Positions 1 through 7,983 of a stretch of 35,180 nt of DNA are shown piece after piece. The first letter of the stretch is position 1. Every line of letters begins with the position of its first letter. A model generated the notes under the pieces. The model was not told the DNA's origin. It did no database searches and worked only from the letters and a program-made list of their open reading frames with translations. Origin of the DNA: an uncultured bacterium (lineage in GTDB: Bacteria > Planctomycetota > UBA1135 > GCA-002686595); NCBI GenBank assembly GCA_905480285.1, contig CAJQPT010000315.1:1-35180 (forward strand), in the 5' to 3' direction. The translations under genes and the position numbers were made by a program.

Positions 1-328
<328 letters not shown>

Positions 329-332
329 CTTT

Positions 333-374
333 CTCTCTCGTGTTCGTGACTTCGGTCACGGCCCCGTGAGAGAG
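333..374 (+). other. Hairpin directly after 23S, probable rRNA processing stem
   Basis: CTCTCTC at 333-339 can pair with GAGAGAG at 368-374. Inside it CGTGAC at 345-350 and GTCACG at 355-360 close a stable TTCG tetraloop. The structure begins a few bases after the mature 23S end and has no T-tract, so processing of the precursor is more likely than termination. This is an inference from position and fold. Confidence 0.6.
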
Positions 375-419
375 AGTTGCTACGAACAACTCTCCACGTT
401 CATCGATCTACCTCCCTTC

Positions 420-455
420 ACCTGGGGGGCCGGCGCACCGCGCTGCCCCCCAGGT
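420..455 (+). other. Hairpin immediately 5' of 5S rRNA
   Basis: ACCTGGGGGG at 420-429 pairs perfectly with CCCCCCAGGT at 446-455, a 10-bp stem around a 16-base GC-rich loop. It ends about eight bases before 5S rRNA. Such a stem could guide cleavage of the precursor between 23S and 5S. It has no T-tract. Confidence 0.5.
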
Positions 456-462
456 ACAATAT

Positions 463-571
463 TCCCGGTGACCATAGGTGTCTGGCCATACCCGTTCCCA
501 TTCCGAACACGGTCGTCAAGCAGCCACCGCCGATGATAGTGCTTATGCGCGAAAGTAGGTTATCGCCGGGT
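463..571 (+). rRNA. rrf: 5S ribosomal RNA
   Basis: The terminal helix is formed by CCCGGTG (464-470) and CGCCGGG (564-570), with one G-U pair. Between them are conserved 5S elements: CCCATTCCGAACACGG (loop B/helix III region, near 493-512) and the GCGAAAGTAGG block near 549-559. The length, about 107-110 bases, is at the short end for bacterial 5S. It lies downstream of 23S on the same strand and is followed by a terminator, as expected for the last gene of an rRNA operon. Exact ends are uncertain by a few bases. Confidence 0.95.
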
Positions 572-577
572 TTTCTC

Positions 578-616
578 AGCGCGCTCCACCCTTGGGTGGG
601 GCGCGCTTCTTTTTGT
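578..616 (+). terminator. Rho-independent terminator of the rRNA operon
   Basis: AGCGCGCTCCACCC (578-591) pairs with GGGTGGGGCGCGCT (594-607) with a single G-U pair and a very tight loop, followed by TCTTTTTG. The long GC-rich stem plus T-tract just after 5S is a textbook intrinsic terminator. Confidence 0.93.
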
Positions 617-791
617 CTGGGCTCCCGCTTGGCGATCGGGTGACAAGATCCAGCCAGGAGTTCCTTCCTGTCCGTGGGCCGGCGCACCTCGGTCGATGGG
701 GGATTCACTCTGTTCCCGCGACTTCGGTTGCATCCCTTGGGCTCGGAGGTCCTGGGCGGGTACATTTTCCATTCAGCCGCGGACGGCTCCC

Positions 792-1484
792 ATGGACAAA
801 GACACAGCTATCGACTCCTCAAGCGCTTATCCCTCGGGTCGGCTCCTGGACTGCCCTCAATGTGGTTCCAAGCTCCCGGATATCCCGGTCTCGCTGTGTC
901 CTTATTGCGCTTCTCCTCTGGAGACAGCTGCCGATAAGCGTCGCCTTGAGAGCGTCAACGCCAGCCGGATCGGGCGAGTCGTCGAGCACGATAGCTACGC
1001 TGGCGCCTTGGCCTGGGATCCCCCGGAGAGCCGAGACTGGTATGACGGTGCTCGCCTCGCCTGGTGGTCTCGCCCATCCCTGGCTGGGGGGCTCGCTCTT
1101 GTCGGGGGAGCGTTGTTCCTTGGCTCAAGGGCTGGAAACTCGTTCGGTGACGTCCTGACGATGTTCCTGCTGCTGGTGGGTGTTGGTCTTCTGGCAGCGG
1201 CCGTCGTCTTACGGAGTAAGGGCAAGGCACGGCAGGACTCGGCGGTGGAACGGCCGCTCATGAAGCGGGCCGCGTTGATCGTGGACCGCCGCAGCGAAAC
1301 CGAGATCTCCGGTTGGAGCGGTCGGACCACTTACTACTTCACGGTGGAATTTGAGGACGGCGGTGTGGGGGAGTTCCGTTTCCCGGGGCTCGGTGCACAG
1401 GAGGATCCCTACGCAACGAATCTTCCGGGCGTCGCCTACACCCGTGGCACCGATCTACTTCTGTTCCGACACGTGCGGGTCTGA
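792..1484 (+). CDS. Zinc-ribbon protein with two membrane segments
   Basis: The predicted 230-residue protein starts at ATG 792. An upstream in-frame start at 696 is possible but would add 32 unconserved-looking residues. Residues 21-39 form a short zinc ribbon: C21-P-Q-C24 and C36-P-Y-C39. Two hydrophobic stretches follow, near residues 95-117 and 123-141, giving a small hairpin membrane anchor. The C-terminal part (about 150-230) contains the motif TTYYFTVEFEDGG and looks beta-rich, similar in style to DUF3592-type domains. I read it as a cytoplasmic zinc-ribbon sensor or adaptor attached to the membrane, but the function is not known. It follows the rRNA terminator, so it needs its own promoter; no clear promoter or Shine-Dalgarno site is visible. 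Confidence 0.8.
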   Translation: MDKDTAIDSSSAYPSGRLLDCPQCGSKLPDIPVSLCPYCASPLETAADKRRLESVNASRIGRVVEHDSYAGALAWDPPESRDWYDGARLAWWSRPSLAGGLALVGGALFLGSRAGNSFGDVLTMFLLLVGVGLLAAAVVLRSKGKARQDSAVERPLMKRAALIVDRRSETEISGWSGRTTYYFTVEFEDGGVGEFRFPGLGAQEDPYATNLPGVAYTRGTDLLLFRHVRV

Positions 1485-1720
1485 ACGCGAACACGCTGCC
1501 CTTGGAGTGACGGGTGGCTTGGCTCGGCTCCTGTCGCAGGCGCAAATCCCGGAACAGGGGCTGTTCGTCGTGGGTGCTGGACTCGCCGGGTGACTCCGCC
1601 GATCGGCCGCTATATCCCCGGCTGTGGCGACGGGGCTCGCTTGCGGAATGGTCAGGTTTGGAAGCGGCCACGGACTGGCCGGGGATGGTCCCGTGCGCTG
1701 CCCTGTACAGTTGGACGTCC

Positions 1721-3424
1721 ATGCCGGCGATGACCTTGGAGACCTCTCACCCGTCGAATACCCCTCACCCGGCCTCCCCTTCCTCGGGCACGGTGTACGA
1801 GGGGGGGCGTCGTCGGGTGAGATGGCTCTTCGGACTCGTGCTGGTCCTGATGACGGGTGGGTCAGCGGCCCCGATCTTCGCCCAGTCGGGCCTCGCTCGG
1901 CAGATTGAACAGGCTCTTGTCTGGAGAGACTCGAGCTCGGGCAAGTCTGGACCGAGCCGGCGTGTGGTGGATCGATTCGTGGGGGACCTCGAGGATGCGG
2001 GAGAGGCGGGCCGGGAGGGCGCCGGCAGCCCGGAGCTGTGGAGGTTGGGCATCCTCTGCGCTTCCCTTGGAGATTCGCGCCGAGGTCTCGTCGAGCCTGC
2101 CAAGGGTGCGCTCGAGGCTGCGGGGCTGGCGCTGGTTCAGGACCAGCTCAAGGGAGCCGGAGCCGGAGCGTTTCGATCCTGGCTGCTTGTTGACGTCGTC
2201 GTTTCAGCGTCTGGCTCGACTCGATCTGCCCCGGACCAGATCGAGCGAGAGTTCGCCCTCTCGTTGCTCGCGAGGCTCGGCGTCCCTGGCCTCAAGACGG
2301 CATTGCTCACCGTCGCCCGGGATCGGTCCGACCGGCTTCAACCGCGGGCGCTCGACATGCTCGCGCGCTGGGCCGGGCGTTTTGGCCAGGACGACGCGGT
2401 CGATCGTTGCCTCGTCCAGCAGCTCGGGGCGGGGATGAGGGCTGGCGATGCTCGCCATCCGATGACGCTGCTCCTTCGGCGGATCGAGAGTTCCGGCGAG
2501 CCCTTGGGTCCTCAGGCCGCCGAGCTGCTCGAAGCGCGCCTGCGAATCATGGTCCTCCAGTCTGACTGGCGTCAGCCTGCCCGAGCCATGCGGCTGCTCG
2601 GGGCGCTCCCGCTCGAGGGGCAGGTCGGGGTCCTCCTCGACGCCCTGGAGGTCTGGGATCGTCGATCGCGGGGGGAGAAGGAGTACCCAGGCCTCACGCG
2701 GATCCGATCTGACCTCTCAGGGGCCCTTCAGGAGATCAGCGGCAAGTTCTTCGGTCCTGAGCCCGGCCCCTGGATCGACTGGTGGGTCGCTGTGCGCCTC
2801 GGCAAGGAGCCGCGCCCCGGGAGCGCGGAGTTCGAGGAGGGACAGCGGCGACGGCGGGACGAACCGCGAAGCAGCGCCGGGTTCTTCGGTCTGCGACCAG
2901 ACTCTGACCGTGTGACCTTCGTCCTCGACATCTCCGGGAGCATGTCGAATCTCTGGGGGACCACGAGGTCCACTCGCTACGAGGAGGCCGTTGAGCAGCT
3001 TGTGAGGTTCCTTCAGGCGGCTCCTGAGAAGACGCGGTTCAACGTCATCCTCTTCAACCAGGCGGCCCTCGCCTCCAGCTCCAAGCTGGTGGAGGCCACC
3101 GCGGAGAACCTCGAGCGGGCGCGCCAGGCGCTGCTGGCCCGCGTTCCAGGCGGAGGGACCAACCCGCGGGCTGCCATCGAGCAGGCACTCCTCATGGACG
3201 CTGATGGGCAGCCGGACGTCGACGCCCTCGAGGCAGACACGGTGATCGTGCTCTGTGACGGCGCAACCGACTCCGGGAGCGCGTGGGTGAGGCCATTCCT
3301 CGATCGCGTCCTCCCGCAGTACCCGATTCGTTTCCACTCGGTGCTGATCGGATCGGAAAGCGACGGCACTCTCGAGGCGCTCGCGGAACAGAGCGGTGGG
3401 CGCTTCCGACGCGTCGGGGGATAG
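1721..3424 (+). CDS. Secreted von Willebrand factor type A domain protein
   Basis: The start used, ATG 1721, gives 567 residues. ATG 1730 and GTG 1793 are alternatives; the last would place the signal sequence at the very N-terminus. A basic RRRVR stretch is followed by the hydrophobic segment WLFGLVLVLM and an AxA-like site (PIFAQ), so export is likely. Residues about 60-390 are helical and leucine/alanine-rich, with HEAT-like patterns. A vWA domain fills about 395-565 and carries the full metal-binding MIDAS signature: D403-I-S-G-S, then GGGTN and LCDGATD. Known vWA proteins bind protein ligands through a divalent metal; the ligand here is unknown. The reading frame is open upstream to 1514, but that extension lacks domain content. 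Spacing from the previous gene is about 240 bases, so an operon is uncertain. Confidence 0.85.
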   Translation: MPAMTLETSHPSNTPHPASPSSGTVYEGGRRRVRWLFGLVLVLMTGGSAAPIFAQSGLARQIEQALVWRDSSSGKSGPSRRVVDRFVGDLEDAGEAGREGAGSPELWRLGILCASLGDSRRGLVEPAKGALEAAGLALVQDQLKGAGAGAFRSWLLVDVVVSASGSTRSAPDQIEREFALSLLARLGVPGLKTALLTVARDRSDRLQPRALDMLARWAGRFGQDDAVDRCLVQQLGAGMRAGDARHPMTLLLRRIESSGEPLGPQAAELLEARLRIMVLQSDWRQPARAMRLLGALPLEGQVGVLLDALEVWDRRSRGEKEYPGLTRIRSDLSGALQEISGKFFGPEPGPWIDWWVAVRLGKEPRPGSAEFEEGQRRRRDEPRSSAGFFGLRPDSDRVTFVLDISGSMSNLWGTTRSTRYEEAVEQLVRFLQAAPEKTRFNVILFNQAALASSSKLVEATAENLERARQALLARVPGGGTNPRAAIEQALLMDADGQPDVDALEADTVIVLCDGATDSGSAWVRPFLDRVLPQYPIRFHSVLIGSESDGTLEALAEQSGGRFRRVGG

Positions 3425-4131
3425 GCCGCGCTTTGCCACGTGGCGGCGGGCCCCGAGCGGCACAGCGGCTCGAAGAGGCTGCTGGCCGCCACGGTCCTGA
3501 GGCTTCAAGGGCCCGTCGATGGTGAACTCGCGGGTGCCGAATCTGAGCCTGGCAGAAGGCGGTGTCGCCGCGGGCGCTACCCCGTCGCCCGCACCGCCCG
3601 GCGGCTCCCGCGGATTGCAGGCCTCTGCTGTACCGCTACCGGCCCCGGTCGGTGGCCCCCCACGGCGCAGGGGTAACCACGGCGCAGGGGTAACCACGGC
3701 GCAGGGGTAACCACGGCACAGGGGGTCTCACGCCGCAGGGATCCTCACCGCGCGGGGATCTCCACCGCGCAGTGGTCCCCACGACGGGTCGGCGGCCCCG
3801 GCGCTGGGGTCAGAGAGGCGCAGTGCTCATCTCTGCGCAGGACCGGTCTCTGCAATGAACCCGCCTCGGCGCCGTGCCGCCTCTCTTCAGCGAGCCTCTC
3901 CCTCCACGGCGCCCGCTCTCGGGATGGGGGGGCCTCGCCGCCCGGCGCCTGCGACTGGCAGGGGCTCGAGCTCGCTGTTGCCCTCGCGGTGGCGCGGCCC
4001 GGCCAGTGGAGTGAATCCAAGGGCAAGCAGTGGAGTGAATCCAAGGGCAAGCAGCGGAGTCAATCCAAGGGCCAGCAGCGGAGTGAATCCAAGGGCAAGC
4101 AGCGAGGTGAGTCCATGGGCTGACAGCAGAG
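3425..4131. other. Non-coding spacer between convergent genes
   Basis: This 700-base stretch lies between the vWA gene and the 3' end of the rhomboid gene. Open frames here have no domain content, signal or ribosome site, and look like GC-rich shadows. It holds two tandem repeat arrays, listed separately, and otherwise I see nothing recognisable between 3425 and 3660 or 3780 and 4003. Confidence 0.7.
3661..3779. repeat. Tandem array, seven 17-bp units
   Basis: The unit is CACGGCGCAGGGGTAAC. Three perfect copies (3661-3711) are followed by four increasingly diverged copies to 3779. There are no spacers between units, so this is a minisatellite and not a CRISPR array. The gradient from perfect to diverged suggests recent expansion at the left end. 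Confidence 0.95.
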
Positions 4132-4147
4132 TCAAGGCATGGGCCAG
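4004..4147. repeat. Tandem array, six 24-bp units, reaching into the rhomboid 3' end
   Basis: Each unit begins CAGTGGAGTGAATCC and ends GGGCAAG. The first two copies (4004-4051) are identical, the next two nearly so, and the last two (4100-4147) are diverged. The last unit contains the stop codon (4132-4134) and the final codons of the minus-strand rhomboid gene. Read on that strand, the array lies immediately downstream of the gene. Confidence 0.93.
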
Positions 4148-5055
4148 AGGGCGACGGTCCATGCGAGGGCGATGATCGAGAACGTCGCGGCCGCGAGGCC
4201 CGCCTGGGCGCGCGACCCAAGGCGCTCGGCGAGGTCCAACCTGCTGACGGCGACACCGATCAGCGCTCCGGCCGTGAAGCCGGTGGCGTGGGCGAGGACA
4301 TCGACCCGCCCGGAGCCATCTCCCGCGCCGAGCCACCCGAAGAGCACCGCCCCGCCGAAGAGCGGCGCGACGCGGCGGACCCAGGGGGCGCGTGCCTTCC
4401 CCCGCCGCGCCCACTCGGAGGTCACCATCACTCCGAGCGTGCCGAAGATCGCCGTCGAGGCGCCCACGGCGGTGTGAGTCGGCGAGGTCAGGTAGGACTC
4501 GGTGAAGTTCCCGAGCGCGCCCGCTGCAAGCGTGCAGAACCATGCCAGCCCCGCACCGAGGGATTGAGCGGCGAGGATGCCGAAGAGGGAGCCGAACACG
4601 AGGTTACCCACGAGGTGCTGCGCATCCACGTGGAGTGTCAGCGCAGTGACCGCCCTCCAAACCTCTCCGGTGCGTACCTGAGCTGCGCTCATGAGGCCCT
4701 CATCCCACCAGTTCAATCCGAACGCCCCCTTCTGTCCGATGGGGAAGAACAGCACGCAGAGCAGACCGAAGGAGAGCGCGGCCACAACGCCCTTGCTGCG
4801 AATCGGCGGGGGAGGTGGGGAGGGGTGGCCCCACGTGGCGGCCTCGGCCGCGAAGTCGACGAGCTCTGCGCTTGCGCCTGGCGCGTCGTGTGCGAGCACG
4901 AGGACTCGGGCGCCAGCCCCGTTCACCTGGACCGAGTGCTGGATGCCCCGCGCCTGCAGGGCGAGGGCGCTGTCCCTGACCGCGCGCCGGGACCGGCCGC
5001 GGAGGACCTCCACATGGCCCGGAGGTAGTGGGCCGAAGGAGTCGGCCTGATTCAT
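4132..5055 (-). CDS. Rhomboid-family intramembrane serine protease
   Basis: The 307-residue protein starts at ATG 5055; an upstream in-frame start at 5166 would overlap the neighbouring gene and adds no recognisable sequence. Residues 1-85 form a soluble N-terminal domain with the pattern ALQARGIQHSV...VLVLAHD, ending in a proline linker. The membrane core (about 88-303) has the rhomboid features: H147-L-V-G-N151 in TM2, the nucleophile motif G198-A-S200 in TM4 and H256 in TM6 (LAHATGF). Rhomboids cleave membrane proteins within or near the bilayer through this Ser-His dyad; no substrate can be inferred. It lies 38 bases after the UGA-containing small gene and is probably cotranscribed with it and yciB. 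Its N-terminal domain resembles the N-terminal half of that small protein. Confidence 0.9.
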   Translation of the reverse strand: MNQADSFGPLPPGHVEVLRGRSRRAVRDSALALQARGIQHSVQVNGAGARVLVLAHDAPGASAELVDFAAEAATWGHPSPPPPPIRSKGVVAALSFGLLCVLFFPIGQKGAFGLNWWDEGLMSAAQVRTGEVWRAVTALTLHVDAQHLVGNLVFGSLFGILAAQSLGAGLAWFCTLAAGALGNFTESYLTSPTHTAVGASTAIFGTLGVMVTSEWARRGKARAPWVRRVAPLFGGAVLFGWLGAGDGSGRVDVLAHATGFTAGALIGVAVSRLDLAERLGSRAQAGLAAATFSIIALAWTVALWPMP

Positions 5056-5093
5056 GGCTTGGAGGGCATCTTGTCCCGCTCGTTCCTCGACTC

Positions 5094-5462
5094 TCAGCCC
5101 AGGCGCAGCAGGCAGTCGGGGCAGCGCTGGGCGCCTCGGGGAATCTCGGCCATGCACGCGGGGCACTGCGAGGACTCCGCGTCGAGGTCGATCACGTGCT
5201 GAGACGCCTCGAGGGCCACGCCCTCGGGATCGAGGCGCATGAGCTCCTCGTTCGCGTCGCGTTGGATGAGCTCGGCTGCTTGTTGAATGTCAGGCTTCGC
5301 GACCGCGAGCCAGAGGGCCGCGCCTCAGCCGTTGGGGTCGACTCCAGGCGGACAGATCACGCGGGCCTCAAGGCCCGCCTTCTCTAGGCGCACTCGCTGG
5401 TCGTTGACGGCCTTGAACTTGCCCTGGCTCAGGACGGCCATGTGTTCGGGGAGCTCGGTCAT
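5094..5462 (-). CDS. Candidate selenoprotein: DUF2007-like domain plus C-terminal zinc ribbon, in-frame UGA at codon 46
   Basis: Reading from ATG 5462, codons 1-45 end in VICPPGVDPNG, codon 46 is TGA (5327-5325), and the same frame continues open for 76 more codons (starting GAALWLAVAKPD) to a TGA stop at 5096-5094, 122 residues in all. Both sides look coding. The N-terminal side has the pattern FKAVNDQRVRLEKAGLEARV, which continues naturally into ALWLAVAKPDIQQAAELI, as in DUF2007-type small signalling domains. The C-terminus is a zinc ribbon, C100-P-A-C103 and C114-P-D-C117. A bacterial-type SECIS follows the UGA, so selenocysteine is the likely residue 46, nine residues after C37. The gene sits 21 bases after yciB and 38 before rhomboid. 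The alternatives are a nonsense mutation or sequencing error, or a 45-codon ORF plus a separate short ORF. The biochemical role is unknown; a redox-active C37/U46 pair is an inference. Confidence 0.75.
5293..5327 (-). promoter_or_regulatory. Bacterial SECIS-like element directly after the in-frame UGA
   Basis: On the minus strand UGA (5327-5325) is followed by 13 bases and then GGC-U-CGC-GGUC-GCG-AA-GCC (5311-5293). This gives a lower stem GGC/GCC, a bulged U, an upper stem CGC/GCG and a GGUC apical loop. The E. coli fdhF element is GGU-U-GCA-GGUC-UGC-ACC, 11 bases after its UGA, with the same 3-bp stem, bulged U, 3-bp stem and GGUC loop. Established knowledge is that SelB recognises the loop G and U and the bulged U. 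The difference here is an AA opposite the bulged U. Flanking bases U5314, C5313 and G5291, A5290 may extend the stem across a U-U mismatch. Confidence 0.75.
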
Positions 5463-5483
5463 GATCGTGGAGGGAGTGAGCCC

Positions 5484-6101
5484 TCAGTCTTCGGTCGGAG
5501 ATTGGGGGCTGTGCCGGTGGATCAACGGCTGCTGCAGGAGCATGAACAGGAAGGTCAGTCCAAGGATCCCGAACAGCTTGAAGTTCAGCCACACCGATGT
5601 GGTCGTGGATCGCCACACCAGCTCGTTCAAGCCTGCAATCACGAGGAAGAACAATCCCCAGCGCAGAGACAGCGTACGCCAGCCCTTCTCATCGAGCTCC
5701 AAGGTGGCCCCGAGCAGGGGCTTGATCAGCGCCTTACCCAGAGCCCAGCCAATGAGGAGGGTCGAGCCCATGAGCCCGCTGACGATGGTGGGCTTGTACT
5801 TGATGAAGCGCTCGTCGTTGAAATAGACGGTCAGGCCTCCCATCACGAGCACCACGGCGCCGGTAATGAGTGGCATGGCGTGGATCTTGCGCTCGATGGC
5901 GTAGGAGATGGCCAGAGCGATCGCGGTCACCGCCACGAAGATCCCAGTGGCCCAGATCAACCCCTGGGTGTCGTCCTCGACGATCCGCTTGGCGACGAAG
6001 AAGGTCCCGAAGAAGACCACCAGCGGGCCCATATCGAGGACGAGCTTCAGCTGGGGGGACAGGGTCGGGGCTGCCGGATCTGAGTCAGGGGAGGTCGCCA
6101 A
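5484..6101 (-). CDS. yciB: YciB/IspZ-family inner membrane septation protein
   Basis: This is a polytopic protein of the YciB (septation protein A) family, which in enterobacteria contributes to envelope integrity and intracellular septation. From TTG 6101 it has 205 residues; a further TTG at 6179 would add 26 polar residues. No ATG lies far enough upstream. After a polar leader come the family-style segment LKLVLDMGPLVVFFGTFFVA, a helix containing GIFVAVTAIALAISYAIERK, and the conserved region FNDERFIKYKPTIVSG, then LRWGLFFLVIAGLNELVWR, all typical of YciB. About five membrane segments are present. It is the first gene of a minus-strand cluster with the UGA-containing gene (21 bases away) and the rhomboid gene. 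No strong ribosome site marks either start. Confidence 0.87.
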   Translation of the reverse strand: MATSPDSDPAAPTLSPQLKLVLDMGPLVVFFGTFFVAKRIVEDDTQGLIWATGIFVAVTAIALAISYAIERKIHAMPLITGAVVLVMGGLTVYFNDERFIKYKPTIVSGLMGSTLLIGWALGKALIKPLLGATLELDEKGWRTLSLRWGLFFLVIAGLNELVWRSTTTSVWLNFKLFGILGLTFLFMLLQQPLIHRHSPQSPTED

Positions 6102-6427
6102 GAGAAGGTGGCACGAGGGGTTGGGGCGGTTGGACGTGGAAGACGAGGCGCTCGAGCGTCCGGGGTCGAGGGGCCCCAAAGGCTACCCCGATCATGGACG
6201 CAAGCGAGGGCTCGATCTCCGTGTCTGCTCTCGGATGAAGCTCGGCGCGAGCTCGAAGTCATAGCTCGTGGTCGCGCTGGGCCACGGTCCACGCCGATGC
6301 GCCCCTCCGTCGAAAGGGGGCCAGCACGAGGCCTCGCACCGACGCGGAGGTCCCGTCCCAGGGGGGCAGCAGTGGGAGCTGCCGGAGAGGTTCAGCGTGA
6401 AGCTCACCTGGTGCCAGGTGTCCGGTG

Positions 6428-6455
6428 ACAGGTCACGGATCACAGGTCACGGATC
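6428..6455. repeat. Two perfect 14-bp direct repeats
   Basis: ACAGGTCACGGATC occurs twice head to tail at 6428-6441 and 6442-6455. It is a short start of the same kind of tandem duplication seen further along the spacer. Confidence 0.9.
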
Positions 6456-6567
6456 ACCGGGGCTGGTCGCAAGAAGGTGGGGGGCCCTCATTCTTCCGGG
6501 AAGCACGAGTCTCCCAAGGATCGGACACGGGACCCGACGGTCGATCGGGCCCATTCTCGTTCAGGCC

Positions 6568-6704
6568 CGGCGTCCGGACAGGCCCAGCGTCCGGACAGGC
6601 CCAGCGGCCGGGCAGACCCAGCGGCCGGACAGACCCAGCGGCCGGGCAGACCCAGCGGCCCGGGCAGACCCAGCGGCCCGGCAGACCCAGCGGCCCGGAA
6701 GGCC
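6568..6704. repeat. Tandem array, about eight 17-bp units
   Basis: The consensus unit is CAGCGGCCGGGCAGACC. Units start at 6568, 6585, 6602, 6619, 6636, 6653, 6671 and 6688; the unit at 6653 has an extra C and is 18 bp. Because 17 is not a multiple of three, the array cannot encode a protein repeat in one frame. Confidence 0.95.
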
Positions 6705-6830
6705 CGGTGTCCTGTCAGGCTCAGTTCCTGATCCGCTTCAGTCTCCGATCAGGTCTGGTCTCCGGTCGGACCCCCGCACCATCGAGCTCGGCGCCCATGG
6801 GGACCCGTCAGCACCGGGCCTGTTCGCCCC

Positions 6831-6965
6831 GGGCCCGTCAATGCAGAGCCCGTCAACGCAGAGCCCGTTAACGCAGAGCCCATCAACGCAGAGCCCATCA
6901 ACATCGGGCCCATCAACATCGGGCCCATCAACACAGAGCCCATCAACACAGAGCCCATCAACACA
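6831..6965. repeat. Tandem array, nine 15-bp units downstream of lexA
   Basis: The consensus is GAGCCCATCAACACA, with variants such as GGGCCCATCAACATC and GAGCCCGTTAACGCA. Nine contiguous units run from 6831 to 6965, ending about 21 bases beyond the lexA stop codon. Neighbouring units tend to share variants, which points to local duplication. Confidence 0.95.
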
Positions 6966-6986
6966 GAGCCCGCCTGAAGCTCCCGC

Positions 6987-7595
6987 TCAGTACTTCCGCA
7001 CCACGCCGATCACGACCCCGCGAATCTCCACCTCGTCGACGATGATCGGGCTCATGGTGGAGTTGGCGGGCTGAAGGCGGAACTGATCTCCCTCGCGGTA
7101 GAAGCGCTTCAGCGTCGCGTCCCCGTCTGGAAGGACCGCCACCACCGTCTCTCCGTCACGTGCGGATTGCCGGCGCTCGATGAGGACAATGTCCCCGTCC
7201 GCGATGGCGTCCTCGATCATCGACTCCCCCTGGACCTCGAGGGCATAGACGTCCTTACCCTCAGGTACGAGGTCCGCGAAGTCGAGCTGCTCGGGCTCCT
7301 CAATGGTCTCGATCGGAGCGCCCGCCGCGATCTTGCCAAGCACCGGGAGTGAGACCCCGCTCCCTGACTCGTCCTCGTCGTCGACGAGTTCAAGGCTCCG
7401 GCTCACTCCCTTGGCCCGTCGTCGAATCACGCCCTTGCGCTCCATCTCGGCCACGTGTCCGAAGATCGTGACCTTGTTGACGCCAAACTGGGCCGCGATC
7501 TCCTCAAGGGTCGGGCTGATGCCGTGCTCCTCGACATACGAGCGGAGGAACTGGATGATGTCCTGCTGTCGGCGGGTCAGGGGTAGGGTGCTCAT
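6987..7595 (-). CDS. lexA: LexA-family SOS repressor
   Basis: The 202-residue protein starts at ATG 7595. Residues 1-70 form the winged helix DNA-binding domain, with the recognition helix region around AAQFGVNKVTIFGHVAEMERKG. The S24-peptidase domain (about 82-202) has the self-cleavage site A91-G92 (KIAAG), the nucleophile S125 in GESM, and the general base K163 in ATLKRFYRE. Family knowledge: RecA-ssDNA filaments trigger autocleavage and so derepress DNA repair genes. The length matches the usual 200 or so residues. I could not find a clear operator palindrome upstream, so autoregulation is assumed from the family and not shown by the sequence. The gene stands apart from its neighbours. 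Confidence 0.95.
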   Translation of the reverse strand: MSTLPLTRRQQDIIQFLRSYVEEHGISPTLEEIAAQFGVNKVTIFGHVAEMERKGVIRRRAKGVSRSLELVDDEDESGSGVSLPVLGKIAAGAPIETIEEPEQLDFADLVPEGKDVYALEVQGESMIEDAIADGDIVLIERRQSARDGETVVAVLPDGDATLKRFYREGDQFRLQPANSTMSPIIVDEVEIRGVVIGVVRKY

Positions 7596-7983
7596 GGCGT
7601 TGGAATAGGGTCGTGGGGTGTGCGTGGCAGAGCGCCAGCAAACGCGTAGATGGGAGCTACCCCCGAGCGAACTCGTGGGCAGCTCCCGGGGAGTCACTCC
7701 GATCGCTGAGGAGGGCGATGCGACGCGGAGTGGGGTGAGGGGGATCCTGGCGGCGACCAAGCTCGCCGCGGTGATCCTGGCCTCGGCGTTGCCGAGGCTC
7801 GGACCCTTTGCAGGAGTGCTTGGGGCTGCGCTGGAGTGATCATTGAATGAATCGGTCGGTTGCCGTCACTTCGGATCTTCGGAGTCTCTGAAGGGACGGG
7901 TTGGACCCTTGGTCCCGATCGGTCCATCGGAGATAGAGACCGCCGAGATAGAGGCCGCAAAAAATAGAGACAACGGGAGAGGG
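7596..7983. other. Spacer between lexA and an upstream minus-strand gene
   Basis: This presumably holds the lexA promoter, but no clear -35/-10 pair or SOS box is visible to me. An imperfect 15-bp direct repeat, GAGATAGAGACCGCC and GAGATAGAGGCCGCA, lies at 7930-7959. Short open frames here have poor codon use. Confidence 0.55.

Larger units (their letters stand above)
6102..6986. other. Non-coding spacer between lexA and yciB
   Basis: Almost 900 bases without a convincing gene. Open frames on the plus strand run through the repeats and translate to low-complexity proline, arginine and serine strings. Three tandem repeat arrays are present (6428-6455, 6568-6704, 6831-6965). The remainder shows no RNA gene or clear promoter to me. 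Confidence 0.7.

Noticed and set aside
377-765. Open frames across the 5S rRNA region on both strands
   Set aside because: They overlap the 5S gene and its terminator and have no protein-like features.
3855-4175. Repeat protein encoded by the 24-bp array
   Set aside because: The 24-bp unit does keep frame, but the frame has no signal or start site, and the array lies past the stop of the rhomboid gene; it is better explained as non-coding.
7596-7700. SOS box for LexA autoregulation
   Set aside because: I looked for GAAC-N4-GTTC and CTG-N10-CAG type palindromes just upstream of lexA and found no convincing site; the operator of this group may differ.
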